Source of the DNA: Dehalococcoidia bacterium
Lineage (GTDB): Bacteria > Chloroflexota > Dehalococcoidia > Lucifugimonadales > UBA3495
Assembly (NCBI GenBank): GCA_009692925.1
Contig: SHYG01000014.1
Span: forward strand, 1 to 38,841
Reading direction: 5' to 3'
Length of the DNA: 38,841 nucleotides
Below are positions 23,693-32,363 of the stretch, one piece after another; position 1 is the first letter of the stretch, and every line of letters starts with the position of its first letter. A program made the translations under genes and the position numbers. Under the pieces are notes generated by a model. It was given only the letters and a program-made list of their open reading frames with translations, was not told the origin of the DNA and did not search any database.

Positions 23693-25921
23693 ATGTCGGA
23701 AGCAGCTCCAATTATCTACACCAAAGTTGACGAGGCTCCGGCCCTGGCCACCTACTCGTTGCTCCCCATTCTCCAGGCCTTTACCAAGGGGTCCGGCATC
23801 GAACTAAAGCCCTGGGATATCTCGCTGGCTGGCCGTATTATCGCCAATTTCCCAGACGACCTGGCCGATGTGCAAAAAATCCCCGACTATCTGACCATGT
23901 TGGGAAAGCTTTGCTTGGACCCGTCGGCGAACATTGTCAAGCTCCCGAATATCAGCGCCTCCATTCCTCAGCTAAAAGAAGCGATCAAGGAGCTGCGGGA
24001 CAAGGGATATGCGATTCCCGACTACCCCGATGATCCCAAGACCAACAAAGAGCGCGAGGTACGTCAGCGCTATGCTAAGGTGCTGGGTAGCGCGGTTAAC
24101 CCGGTGCTCCGAGAAGGGAACTCTGACCGTCGAGCAGCCAACGCGGTCAAGGAGCATGGCAAACGCCACCCCCATAAGATGATGAGAGACTGGCCGGAAG
24201 TGTCCAAGACCCGCGTTGGACACATGACCAGCGGGGACTTTTACGGTAGTGAAAAGGCCGTGACCGTCGCCGCGTCGGGGTCGGGTGCCATCGAGTTTGT
24301 GGCCGGCGATGGTAAGGTTACAGTGCTCAAGTCCGCTATCCCTCTGGTGGCCGACGAAATCGTTGATTGCGCCGTAATGAAGGCCAAAGCGTTGCGCCAG
24401 TTTTACGCCGACCAAATGGAGCAGGCCAAAGCTGACGGCGTTTTGCTCTCGTTGCACTTGAAGGCGACCATGATGCGGGTGCAAGACCCGATAATTTTCG
24501 GCCATTGCGTTTCGGTCTTTTACCAGGACGTGTTTGCCAAGCACGGGGCTGTCCTGCGTCAACTGGGGGTGAACCCCGACAACGGGGTGGAGGAACTCCT
24601 CACCAAAATCCAATCGTTGCCTGAGGCCAAACGAGGGGAAATCGAGGCGGATATCAAGGCGGTGTATAACGCCCGTCCAAAGCTGGCGATGGTGAACTCC
24701 AGCCGGGGCATAACTTGTCTGCATGTGCCCAGCGACGTAATTATCGACGCCTCCATGCCGGTGATCATTCGCGATGGTGGCCGCACGTGGGGTCCTGACA
24801 ACCAACTTCATGACACCATCGCAATGATCCCGGACCGCTCTTACGCCACGCTATATCAAACGGCCATCGAAGACTGCAAGAAAAACGGGGCATTTGATCC
24901 GTCTACCCTAGGGAGTGTCGCCAATGTGGGGTTGATGGCCCAGCAGGCCGAAGAGTACGGATCTCACGACAAGACCTTTAAAGCGCCCGGCCGCGGGACG
25001 ATGCGGGTCGTGGACGCCGCGGGCACACCCCTGCTGGAGCAGAGCGTCGAGGAAGGCGATATTTTCCGGATGTGCCAGGCCAAAGACGCGGCAATTCAAG
25101 ACTGGGTCCGGCTTGGGGTCCATAGAGCCGGGGCCACCGGCGCGCCGGCCATTTTCTGGCTGGACCAGAACCGTGCCCACGACGCTGAGCTGATTAAGAA
25201 GGTGAACAAGTATTTGTCTATGCAGGACACTTCCGGGTTGGATATCCGCATCATGTCCACAGTCGAGGCGATGCGGCTTACCCTGGAGCGTAGCCGGGCT
25301 AGCCAGGACACCATTTCCGTGACCGGCAACGTGCTGCGGGATTACTTGACCGATCTCTTCCCGATTATGGAATTGGGCACCAGCTCCAAGATGCTCTCCA
25401 TCGTCCCCTTGCTGGCCGGGGGAGCCCTATTTGAGACCGGCGCTGCCGGGACGGCCCCAAGGCACGTGGAGCAGTTCCTGGAGGAGGGCCATTTGCGGTG
25501 GGATTCCATGGGTGAGTTCTGCGCCCAGGTCGCTTCCTTCGATCATTTCGGCCAGGTGTATGATAATCACAAGGCAAAGATCTTGGCCGAGACCCTGGAC
25601 CAGGCTATTGGTCACCACCTGGAAAACGACCGGGCGCCGTCACGGCGGGTGAAGGAACTGGACACCCGAGGAAGTCACTTCTACCTGGCCCTTTACTGGG
25701 CGGAAGCGCTGGCCAAGCAGACCCAGGATCGCGAGCTGCGAACTCGGTTCACCGCGGTGGCCCGAAAGTTGGCCGCCAGCGCAGACCGTATCGTTCAGGA
25801 GCTAAACGACGCTCAGGGACATCGGGTGGACATCGGCGGTTACTTCCTTCCCGATGATGATCTGGCCGCCAAGGCTATGCGCCCCAGCGCCGCTCTTAAC
25901 GCGATCATAGACGCGATCTAG
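23693..25921 (+). CDS. icd: NADP-dependent isocitrate dehydrogenase, monomeric type
   Basis: This enzyme converts isocitrate to 2-oxoglutarate and CO2, reducing NADP. The 742-residue product has the size and motifs of the monomeric class. Near the N-terminus are [20 protein letters not shown] and [17 protein letters not shown]; near residue 135 is the substrate motif [14 protein letters not shown]; later come [13 protein letters not shown] and [20 protein letters not shown] is 6 nt before the ATG. Base use is less GC-rich than in nuo, sdh or metH, suggesting later acquisition. The 3' end abuts the remnant of an opposing gene (25918-26028). Confidence 0.95.
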   Translation: MSEAAPIIYTKVDEAPALATYSLLPILQAFTKGSGIELKPWDISLAGRIIANFPDDLADVQKIPDYLTMLGKLCLDPSANIVKLPNISASIPQLKEAIKELRDKGYAIPDYPDDPKTNKEREVRQRYAKVLGSAVNPVLREGNSDRRAANAVKEHGKRHPHKMMRDWPEVSKTRVGHMTSGDFYGSEKAVTVAASGSGAIEFVAGDGKVTVLKSAIPLVADEIVDCAVMKAKALRQFYADQMEQAKADGVLLSLHLKATMMRVQDPIIFGHCVSVFYQDVFAKHGAVLRQLGVNPDNGVEELLTKIQSLPEAKRGEIEADIKAVYNARPKLAMVNSSRGITCLHVPSDVIIDASMPVIIRDGGRTWGPDNQLHDTIAMIPDRSYATLYQTAIEDCKKNGAFDPSTLGSVANVGLMAQQAEEYGSHDKTFKAPGRGTMRVVDAAGTPLLEQSVEEGDIFRMCQAKDAAIQDWVRLGVHRAGATGAPAIFWLDQNRAHDAELIKKVNKYLSMQDTSGLDIRIMSTVEAMRLTLERSRASQDTISVTGNVLRDYLTDLFPIMELGTSSKMLSIVPLLAGGALFETGAAGTAPRHVEQFLEEGHLRWDSMGEFCAQVASFDHFGQVYDNHKAKILAETLDQAIGHHLENDRAPSRRVKELDTRGSHFYLALYWAEALAKQTQDRELRTRFTAVARKLAASADRIVQELNDAQGHRVDIGGYFLPDDDLAAKAMRPSAALNAIIDAI

Positions 25922-26028
25922 AAACGCCAGTCGGGCTGCTTCTTCAGGCCCTCCACGCGCGCCAGTTGTTGCTCCAAGACTTTGCCAAAGTGGGTCTTTG
26001 CTGCTTCAATTTGCCGCTAGTACGCCAT
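25918..26028 (-). pseudogene. Remnant of a gene start, possibly a displaced NAD-type isocitrate dehydrogenase
   Basis: On the minus strand ATG 26028, with AAGGAG 6 nt upstream, begins a frame reading M-A-Y[40 protein letters not shown]. The TAG at codon 4 and the abrupt stop at 25918-25920, overlapping the icd stop, mark it as broken. The sequence resembles the N-terminal extension I recall from some isocitrate/isopropylmalate dehydrogenase family proteins; that identification is from memory and tentative. The gene's downstream part has been replaced by icd in the opposite orientation. Confidence 0.5.
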
Positions 26029-26117
26029 TGTCGCTCCTTGTTCTGTACCCAACTGTACCGCGTTGGGGTCTAAGCTGGGGGTATTATTCAGGGATTGCCC
26101 TGGCTTCGGTAGTCCCG

Positions 26118-27368
26118 CTATCCGCCCCGTCGCCGCCCGACCTCCTCCGGCGGTTTAACCTTGCGGAACAGGGCGTACAGGGACAGGTCGTAGCTAATCT
26201 TCAGCACGCTGCTGGCCAGGAAGGGCGCGCTGGCGGATATCGCGTTCCACAGCGCCGTGGACGCCGCCGGGCCCAGGCTGGCCGCCACGCTGCGCCCGGT
26301 GAAGTTGAGGCTGGCGGTAGCTACTCGCTCCTCCGGGCGCACCACCGCCATGGTGTAGGAGTCGCGAGTGGGCGAGTCCATCTGCCCCAGGAACGACCTG
26401 AGCTGCCAGAATAGCACCGCCAGCCAGGAGGTGGGGGCAAAGGCCGCGGCGATGGTGAACAGGCTGGACGGGATGTGGGTAAACACCATGGTGTTCAGCA
26501 GCCCGATGCGGCTGGCAATGCGGGCCGCCAGCCACAGCGATATGGCGGACAGCACGTGGGAGAGGAAGAGGATGAAGGCGATGGACCCCAGGTCGATGCC
26601 AAAGCGGTGGGAAAACCAGTAGGCGACCAGAGTCTGGGTGACCATGGCGGTGGTGAAGGTGTCCAGGGAATAGAGGCCCGTCAGCGTGAAGATGCGCCGC
26701 CGGGAGGGCAGTCGCATTGGATTGGTCCAGCCTCCCGTGCCCGCGGCGGCTTCCACTTGTCGCGACAGCAGGCCGTAAACCAACGCCGTCCCCAGCTGCA
26801 GCGCGGCAAACGCCAGGAAGGTTACGCGGTAGGATTCCGTAGTGTCCAGCCCCAGCGCCTCCTGGTAGATGGCGGGCAGGCCGGCGGCCAGCGCTCCGAG
26901 GGCGGTGCCCGTCCGGGCGATGATGCCATACAGGGCGAAGAGGTCGGTGCGCCGTTCCGTTGGAGCCGTGTCGGGTAGGCTGGCCTGCTCAATGGGCTGA
27001 GTGGGACTGGCGCCGCCGCCCACGTCGCCAGCCAGGCTGCCCAGGAACATCAGGGCCACTATAACTATTGGGGCATTGACAAAGTACAGTCCCAGGCCTG
27101 CCGCCGCCGACATCAGCGTGAACCCCACCAAAAGCCGCCGCCGCCCAATCTTCTGCGCCGTCAGCCCGGACAGGAAGGCTAAGAAGGCCGCGCCGGCCAC
27201 GCCCGCGCTGAGGAACCCGCCAATTTGCACCAGGCTGAACCCCAGCAGGTCCAAATACAGCCCAAAGATTACCGCCAGCCAGCTCTGGGAGAAGGTGCGG
27301 AGGCCGCGCCCAGCCATAATCAGCCAGGCGTCGCGGCGCACCCAGGCCAGCGGTGGCGGCTTGGGCAA
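26118..27368 (-). CDS. MFS transporter
   Basis: A 416-residue protein with about twelve hydrophobic segments in two halves. Between helices 2 and 3 is the MFS signature region, SGLTAQKIGRRRLLVGFTLM. A shorter polar loop (RQVEAAAGTGGWTNPMRLPS) divides the halves, and the C-terminus is basic and cytoplasmic (RKVKPPEEVGRRRGG). The start is TTG 27368, directly after the stop of the response-regulator gene, so the two are probably translated together. No substrate motif is recognisable. Location behind a two-component system suggests the system may control it, but that is inference. Confidence 0.85.
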   Translation of the reverse strand: MPKPPPLAWVRRDAWLIMAGRGLRTFSQSWLAVIFGLYLDLLGFSLVQIGGFLSAGVAGAAFLAFLSGLTAQKIGRRRLLVGFTLMSAAAGLGLYFVNAPIVIVALMFLGSLAGDVGGGASPTQPIEQASLPDTAPTERRTDLFALYGIIARTGTALGALAAGLPAIYQEALGLDTTESYRVTFLAFAALQLGTALVYGLLSRQVEAAAGTGGWTNPMRLPSRRRIFTLTGLYSLDTFTTAMVTQTLVAYWFSHRFGIDLGSIAFILFLSHVLSAISLWLAARIASRIGLLNTMVFTHIPSSLFTIAAAFAPTSWLAVLFWQLRSFLGQMDSPTRDSYTMAVVRPEERVATASLNFTGRSVAASLGPAASTALWNAISASAPFLASSVLKISYDLSLYALFRKVKPPEEVGRRRGG

Positions 27369-28042
27369 CTAGCCCGACTTCTGCCCGGACTGGGGCGGCT
27401 CCAGGAGGCCCCGCTGGGCGGCGTAGGCTGCCACCTGGGAGCGGCGGCTGAGACCCAGCTTGTCCAGGATGTGGCTCAGGTGGTTGCGCGCCGCGTTTTC
27501 GCTGAGCACCAACTCCGCGGCGATCTCTCGGTTGGTCAGCCCTCGGGCCACCAGCGCCAGCACTTCTTTCTCCCGGCCCGAGAGCAGGTCGTTCTCGCGC
27601 TCCCGCTCCTTGCGGGCCAAGGTGGTGAAGCGAGCCAGCACCTCCGCGGCCACGCTGGGGCTGAGCAGAGAGTTGCCCTGGGCCACCGCGCGGATGCCCC
27701 GGAGCAGGCCCGCCCGCCCGCCGTTCTTCAGCAGGTAGCCCGAAGCTCCGGCCAGCACCGCGGCCTCCACCGCCTGGGCGGCAGAGTGGGAGGTGAGCAT
27801 CAGAACGCGGGTTTCCGGGCGGGCGCTTTTGATCTGGCGGCAGGCGTCAATTCCGTCCAGACCCGGCATCAGCACGTCCAAGAGCACCACGTCAGGCTGG
27901 AACTGGGCCGCCAGACGCACCCCGTCGCGACCGTTGCCCGCCTCTCCCACCACCTGCAGGTCCGGCTCCAGGCCCAGCACCATCTTCAGCCCTTTCCGCA
28001 AGATGGCGTGGTCGTCCACGATAACACTCGGATGGGGGCCAT
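27369..28042 (-). CDS. LuxR/NarL-type response regulator with a probable frameshift at codon 8
   Basis: The receiver domain has the acidic pair in VDDHAILRKG, the phospho-acceptor Asp in DVVLLDVLMPG, and YLLKNGG near residue 105. The C-terminal HTH (LSGREKEVLALVARGLTNRE, then IAAELVLSENAARNHLSHIL) is of LuxR type. The likely start is ATG 28042 with AGGAGG 6 nt upstream, reading M-A-P-I-R-V-L. The next codons then leave frame, and one missing base near 28020-28022 would restore the expected I-V-D-D-H. If the base is truly absent, only a shorter protein from GTG 28019 (216 residues) is made, lacking the first beta strand. It partners with the kinase at 28159. Confidence 0.8.
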
Positions 28043-28108
28043 GCGGTTCCCTCCTGGTGAGGTGTATTGGCCATTGTTCCCTTTACCGAGGATATGTTAG
28101 GCGAGGTT

Positions 28109-28144
28109 GGACGACCCCCTCTGTATCTCCCCCTTGGCAAGGGG
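28109..28144. repeat. Dispersed repeat, inverted relative to 32201-32235
   Basis: The reverse complement reads CCCCTTGCCAAGGGGGAGAT followed by ACAGAGGGGGTCGTCC. It matches 32201-32235 (CCCCTTCATAAGGGGGAGAT then ACAGAGAGGGTCGTCC) apart from the loop and one base. It lies between the kinase and regulator genes. Confidence 0.75.
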
Positions 28145-28158
28145 AACAAGGACAGGTC

Positions 28159-28962
28159 TTACCCGTTCCCTGACTTGGCTGCGGTCATCGGCGAGGGCAG
28201 GGTTAGAGTAACACAAGTGCCCTGCCCCGGCCCGCTGGCGATGTCCAGCCGCCCGCCCAGCTCCCGCGCGCGCTCCGATAGGTTGCTCAGACCGTGGCCG
28301 CCGTGTTCCCCCTCAATCACAAACCCCTTGCCGTCATCGGCCACCTGCAGCAGCACCTCGCCTTGCTGGAAGGCCAGATGCACCTCCACACAGGAGGCAT
28401 CCGCGTGTTTGTACACATTGGCCAGACTCTCCTGCACAATGCGGTACAGCCCCATGCTGGCGGTCAGGGGCAGCGGCGACTCGCTCCCCGTAACGACAAC
28501 CTCAGCGGGTATGCCGGTGACGGTCTGGAACTCCTCCACCTGCCGCTGCACCGTCTGGGACAGGGACGCGCGGCCTTCCTGCAGAGGGCGAAGGTCGAAG
28601 ATGTAATGCCGGGCGTCCAGCAACGCCTGCTTGGACAGCCGCGACAGGGAGGTGAGCCGCTGGTCCAACCCCCTTTCCCCCTTGGCCGCCAGCTCGGCGC
28701 AGGCCTCCAGGCTGATGCTGAGCATGTACAGCGACTGGGCAATACCGTCGTGGATGTCTCGGGCGATGCGGCTGCGCTCCTCCGCGGCGGCCTGCTCTGC
28801 CTGGCGGGCGCGGCGCTCCAGCTCCAGGTTCTCGGCAGCCCGCTGGCGTTCGGCGGCCACCGCCTCCCGGCGACGGGGGCGCTCCCAGCCGGTAATCAGC
28901 GCTCCCGCGGCTACAATGCCCGCCATGTTAATCACGCGCACTGCCAGCTTCTTAGCGTTCAT
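28159..28962 (-). CDS. NarL-family sensor histidine kinase
   Basis: From ATG 28962 the product has 267 residues. One N-terminal membrane helix (about residues 6-25) is followed by a charged coiled-coil, then a HisKA_3 domain with the phospho-accepting His71 in ERSRIARDIHDGIAQSLYML. The HATPase domain has the N-box RIVQESLANVYKHAD, DDGKGF and GHGLSNLSERARELGG. There is no extracellular sensor domain, so the signal is probably cytoplasmic or membrane-borne, or comes through a partner. GAGG lies just before the ATG. The response-regulator gene follows after a repeat-containing spacer. Confidence 0.9.
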   Translation of the reverse strand: MNAKKLAVRVINMAGIVAAGALITGWERPRRREAVAAERQRAAENLELERRARQAEQAAAEERSRIARDIHDGIAQSLYMLSISLEACAELAAKGERGLDQRLTSLSRLSKQALLDARHYIFDLRPLQEGRASLSQTVQRQVEEFQTVTGIPAEVVVTGSESPLPLTASMGLYRIVQESLANVYKHADASCVEVHLAFQQGEVLLQVADDGKGFVIEGEHGGHGLSNLSERARELGGRLDIASGPGQGTCVTLTLPSPMTAAKSGNG

Positions 28963-28987
28963 TCTGCCTCGCCTGGTGCCTGGCAAT

Positions 28988-31036
28988 TTACCCGGTCAGC
29001 TGCTTCACCAGCTCCGCGGGCTCGGTGACGGGAAGCTGGCAGGTGTAGTTCTGGCAGACGTAGGCCGCGGGCTTGCCGCCCACCAGATCCCGCCCGGCTA
29101 GCAGAGGCAGGTTGGTCCCGGCGGCGGCCTGGCCGTCGGCGGCGCCGGTCACCACTTTGTTGGGCAGGTAGCTGCCGAAGATCACGTCCAGCAGGGTAAG
29201 GGTGGCCGGGTCGTCCCGCGAACCGATGACCGCCACCTCCTTGGGGGCGCCGGCGTAGAAGTCCAGCGCCGCCAGCCAGTGGCCTACTCCCGCCGGCGCG
29301 CGGCCCATCAGTTCGTTCAGGGCTCGCATCGGTGCGGCGCCCTTGCGGGCATACTCCTGGTTGCCGGTGACTACCGCCAGCCGCAGCAGCAGGTCGGAAG
29401 CCACCGAGCCGCCGCAGGGCTGGGCGTTGTCAAAGATGTCCCGGGGGCGGATGACCAGCGCCTCGTGATCCGAGCCGGTATCATAGAACCCGCCGATGCC
29501 TTCATCCCAGAACAGCTCGATCATGGAGTCAGCCAGGGAGACTGCTTCCTGTAGCCAGCGGAGTTCGAAAGTCGCTTCATACAGGGCCAGCAGGCCGTCG
29601 GCCACGAAGGAGTAGTCCTCCAGGTAGCCCAGCAGATGGGCCTGGCCCTGACGCCAAGTACGCAGCAACCGCCCCTGGCTTCGCAGATTGTCCAGCAGGA
29701 AGGCGGCGTTGCGCCGGGCGACCTCCAAATACTCAGGGCGCTTCAGGCAGGCCCCGGCCTCCGCAAAGCTCCGCAGCATCATTCCGTTCCACGAGGCCAG
29801 CACCTTGTCGTCCCGCAGCGGATGCACCCGCTGTTCCCGCACGAGGCGCAGGGTCTCCTTGCCCCGTCTAATCAGGTCCAGCAGGCCGTCCAAGTCCAGG
29901 CCGTGCTCCTTGGCAAAGTTAATGGGCCTCTGGGGCATGTGCAGGATGGTCTGCCCCTCAAAGTTGCCAGCCTCGGTCAGGCCAAAGAAGCCGCCCAGGA
30001 GATCGCCGTCTTTGTCGCCCAAGGCGGCGCGGAACTGGCCGGGAGTCCAGATGAAGAACTTGCCTTCCTCCCCCTCGCTGTCGGCGTCCTGGGCCGAGTA
30101 GAACCCGCCTGCCGGGTCGGTCATCTCCCGCTGCACATAGGTCAGGATCTCCTGGGCGATGCGCTGGTACAGGGGCCGCCGGGCAACCTGGTAGGCGTGA
30201 AGATACAATCGGGACAGCAGCGCGTTGTCGTAGAGCATCTTCTCAAAGTGGGGCACCAGCCAGAAGGCGTCGGTGGAGTAGCGATGGAACCCCCCGGCAA
30301 TCTGGTCGTACATGCCGCCGTAGGCCATCTTGTCCAGAGTCAGCTCCACCATGTCCCAGGCCCGGGGGCTGTAGCCGTGGTGGTGGTAGCGCAGCAGGAA
30401 CTCCAGGGTCATGGGCTGCGGAAACTTGGGCGCGGCGCCAAAGCCGCCGTTCTGGTAGTCGAAGCTGGTGGCCAGGCTGGCGTAGGCCCGGTGCAGCACG
30501 TCAGCGGTCAGGGGCGTAGTCCCTTTGGAAAGCTGCCCGGAGCGGCCAAGTTGGGCGGACAACTGCTGGGTGACCCGGAGAACCTCCCCTCGGTTGCTCT
30601 GGTAGGTCTTGGACATGGCCATGAGCAGGCGGGGAAAGCTGGGCATGTTGGGGTGATCCACCGGTGGGAAGTAGGTGCCGCCGTAGAAGGGACGTCCGTC
30701 GGGGGTGAGGAACACCGTCATGGGCCAGCCGCCGCCGCCGGTGAGCATCTGCACCGCTTCCATGTACACCGCATCCAGGTCCGGGCGCTCCTCCCGGTCC
30801 ACCTTGATGCTTACGAAGAACTCGTTCATCAGCGCCGCGGTGGCGGAATCCTCAAAGGACTCCCGCTCCATCACGTGGCACCAGTGGCAGGCGGAGTAGC
30901 CGATGCTCAGCAGGATGGGCTTGTCCTCCTGCTGAGCCCGCTCCAGGGCCTCCGGCCCCCAGGGATACCAATCCACCGGATTGTGGGCGTGCTGCAACAG
31001 GTAGGGACTGGTCTCGTTAATCAGGCGATTGGGCAT
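28988..31036 (-). CDS. Thioredoxin-domain protein, YyaL/SPATA20 (DUF255) family
   Basis: A 682-residue protein. The N-terminal thioredoxin-like DUF255 domain opens with [20 protein letters not shown] and has the CHWCH motif with Cys50 and Cys53 ([16 protein letters not shown]), then [10 protein letters not shown] and [20 protein letters not shown] with GTYFPP. The remainder is an alpha/alpha-barrel resembling glycan-processing folds. The family's reaction is not established. The ATG at 31036 has AGGAG 6-7 nt upstream; the longer upstream frame is unlikely. It is divergent from the selenoprotein redoxin gene, 156 nt away. Confidence 0.9.
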   Translation of the reverse strand: MPNRLINETSPYLLQHAHNPVDWYPWGPEALERAQQEDKPILLSIGYSACHWCHVMERESFEDSATAALMNEFFVSIKVDREERPDLDAVYMEAVQMLTGGGGWPMTVFLTPDGRPFYGGTYFPPVDHPNMPSFPRLLMAMSKTYQSNRGEVLRVTQQLSAQLGRSGQLSKGTTPLTADVLHRAYASLATSFDYQNGGFGAAPKFPQPMTLEFLLRYHHHGYSPRAWDMVELTLDKMAYGGMYDQIAGGFHRYSTDAFWLVPHFEKMLYDNALLSRLYLHAYQVARRPLYQRIAQEILTYVQREMTDPAGGFYSAQDADSEGEEGKFFIWTPGQFRAALGDKDGDLLGGFFGLTEAGNFEGQTILHMPQRPINFAKEHGLDLDGLLDLIRRGKETLRLVREQRVHPLRDDKVLASWNGMMLRSFAEAGACLKRPEYLEVARRNAAFLLDNLRSQGRLLRTWRQGQAHLLGYLEDYSFVADGLLALYEATFELRWLQEAVSLADSMIELFWDEGIGGFYDTGSDHEALVIRPRDIFDNAQPCGGSVASDLLLRLAVVTGNQEYARKGAAPMRALNELMGRAPAGVGHWLAALDFYAGAPKEVAVIGSRDDPATLTLLDVIFGSYLPNKVVTGAADGQAAAGTNLPLLAGRDLVGGKPAAYVCQNYTCQLPVTEPAELVKQLTG

Positions 31037-31192
31037 GATGGCTCCTGGCATCGCGGGCTTAGGCCAGCGTATAGTACCGCTGGGACAGTATACATCCTTT
31101 ACATGCCTGGCCCACGTAGTAATTGATGCAGCCCCGCCGCAGACTGGGACTGCGGCTGGACTGGGCGTAACTCGGCGCATGGGGGCACAGAT

Positions 31193-31993
31193 ATGATACA
31201 CATACCCGTGGTTAAGGCATTCCTGGCGGCCAGGCTGGGCCTGCTGGGCCTAACCCTGGCTGGACTGGCCCTGGCGTGCGGGCCAAGCGCGGCGCCGGAG
31301 TCTTTCGGCGGGGTCGCTACCGCCATTCCCGCCGCGACAGGCATTCCCGTAGTAACTGCAATGCCTTTGGCTACTGCGGCGCCCGACGCCACAGCCATCC
31401 CCGCAGCCACTGCAATGCCTTTCGCCACCGGTATTCCCGCCGCCACCGCCGTGCCTGCCGCGACCCGCATTCCCGCCGCCACCGCCATGCCCGCCACTAC
31501 CGCCGTGCCTGCGGCGCGCTTGCCCTCGGTGGGCACGCAGGCGGGCGCGCTGGTCCACCCCTTCACCATCAAGCTGGCCGGCGGCGCTCAAGTAACCTCC
31601 CAGGAGCTGCTGGTACAGCACCGGCCCACCTTTCTGTTTTTCTTTGCCTCCTGGTGACCCACCTGCCGCGCTGAGTTGCAGCGCCTGAAGAGCATCTACC
31701 CCGAGTACTCCGACAGGGTGGCGTTCTACGCCGTTGGCTCCGACCCCACAGAAGGCATTGCGACGCTGGAATCCTACCGGCAGAGGCAGGGATATCCCTG
31801 GCCGGTGGCGGAGGCCGTGGGCACTAGCTTGCAGGACTTGCAGGTGCAGACCCAGTCCACCAAGATCGCCTTTGACGCTCAAGGGGTAATCATCTACCGC
31901 GACGGCTACGGCCAAGGCAGCGAAGCCAGCTGGCGCAAGGTGTTCCAGGACCTGGCGGTGTCGGCAAAACCGGCGGGCGGAGCGGGCTACTAG
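31193..31993 (+). CDS. Selenocysteine-containing TlpA-like redoxin lipoprotein (UGA at 31655-31657 read as Sec)
   Basis: Read through its TGA, this is a 266-residue exported redoxin. A hydrophobic signal ends at a lipobox-like LALAC (Cys29), so it is a likely lipoprotein. Residues about 40-112 are a degenerate A-x-P-x-A-T repeat linker. The redoxin domain has FLFFFASW, then TGA, then P-T-C-R-A-E-L. TGA occupies exactly the first Cys of a WCPxC redox motif, giving Sec155-Pro-Thr-Cys158. The frame continues 111 codons with a normal thioredoxin-like pattern ([33 protein letters not shown]). Ser222 stands where cis-Pro is usual. A hairpin follows the TGA at the right distance. Conventional gene calling would split it at 31657. 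Confidence 0.8.
31655..31684 (+). promoter_or_regulatory. Candidate bacterial SECIS element
   Basis: After the TGA (31655-31657), GCGCTG (31668-31673) pairs perfectly with CAGCGC (31679-31684) around the loop AGTTG. The loop begins 17 nt after the TGA and has G as its second base followed by T, fitting the described bacterial SECIS rules (short stem, a G in the first two loop bases, 16-37 nt from UGA). Confidence 0.65.
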
Positions 31994-32020
31994 GGAGGGG
32001 ATGGGCGCCCAGCCCAGAGC

Positions 32021-32069
32021 AGACACGTAGGTCTGCCCCTACGTGGGGCGAGGCGGCCGTCTCCCCCTT
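32021..32069. repeat. Direct repeat, copy 1
   Basis: AGACACGTAGGTCTGCCCCT, ACGTGGGG, CGAGGCGGCC, CTCCCCCTT. The second copy at 32156-32205 differs by about two substitutions and one extra base; the period is about 135 nt. Confidence 0.85.
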
Positions 32070-32101
32070 GGCAAGATTCCTGACGCCAGTGATTTGTCCC
32101 C

Positions 32102-32128
32102 GTAGGGGCGCACCCGTGTGTGCGCCCC
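32102..32128. repeat. GTAGGGGCG-family palindrome
   Basis: GGGGCGCAC (32105-32113) is complementary to GTGCGCCCC (32120-32128), with a 6-nt loop. Confidence 0.75.
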
Positions 32129-32155
32129 GGTCCCAAACACCGCGGCGCCTAGGGC

Positions 32156-32205
32156 AGACACATAGGTCTGCCCCTACGTGGGGACGAGGCGGCCTTCTCC
32201 CCCTT
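32156..32205. repeat. Direct repeat, copy 2
   Basis: Second copy of the unit at 32021-32069. Its right end runs into the CCCCCTTCATAAGGGGG hairpin that also occurs, inverted, at 28109-28144. Confidence 0.85.
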
Positions 32206-32237
32206 CATAAGGGGGAGATACAGAGAGGGTCGTCCGC

Positions 32238-32285
32238 CCGCAGCGGTGTAGGGGCGACGCATGCGTCGCCCCTACACCGCTGCGG
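32238..32285. repeat. Perfect 48-nt palindrome
   Basis: Both 24-nt arms are exact complements with no loop. The centre is GACGCATGCGTC and the flanks are GTAGGGG and CCCCTAC. It is the largest member here of the GTAGGGGCG/CGCCCCTAC family. Confidence 0.9.
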
Positions 32286-32363
32286 CACACCCGTGGCGGC
32301 CGCCTGTGGTAAACTCGTAGTGCGAACTGTCCCAAAAGTCTGTAATGGTGGTAATGCGCGAGT

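Larger units (their letters stand above)
31994..32363. other. Repeat-packed intergenic region
   Basis: These 370 bases between the redoxin and hydroxyacid dehydrogenase genes hold no credible gene. They contain two direct-repeat copies (32021-32069 and 32156-32205), two GTAGGGGCG-type palindromes, and one CCCCCTT/AAGGGGG element. The frames crossing it read as repeat. Confidence 0.8.

Noticed and set aside
26017-26019. In-frame TAG in the gene remnant as pyrrolysine or readthrough
   Set aside because: The frame ends again after 32 codons and no conserved function surrounds it; decay is the simpler explanation.
29636-31126. Long + strand frame (about 496 codons) opposite the YyaL-like gene
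   Set aside because: Antisense shadow; composition is dominated by His, Gln, Val and Gly, and the minus-strand protein has clear DUF255 motifs.
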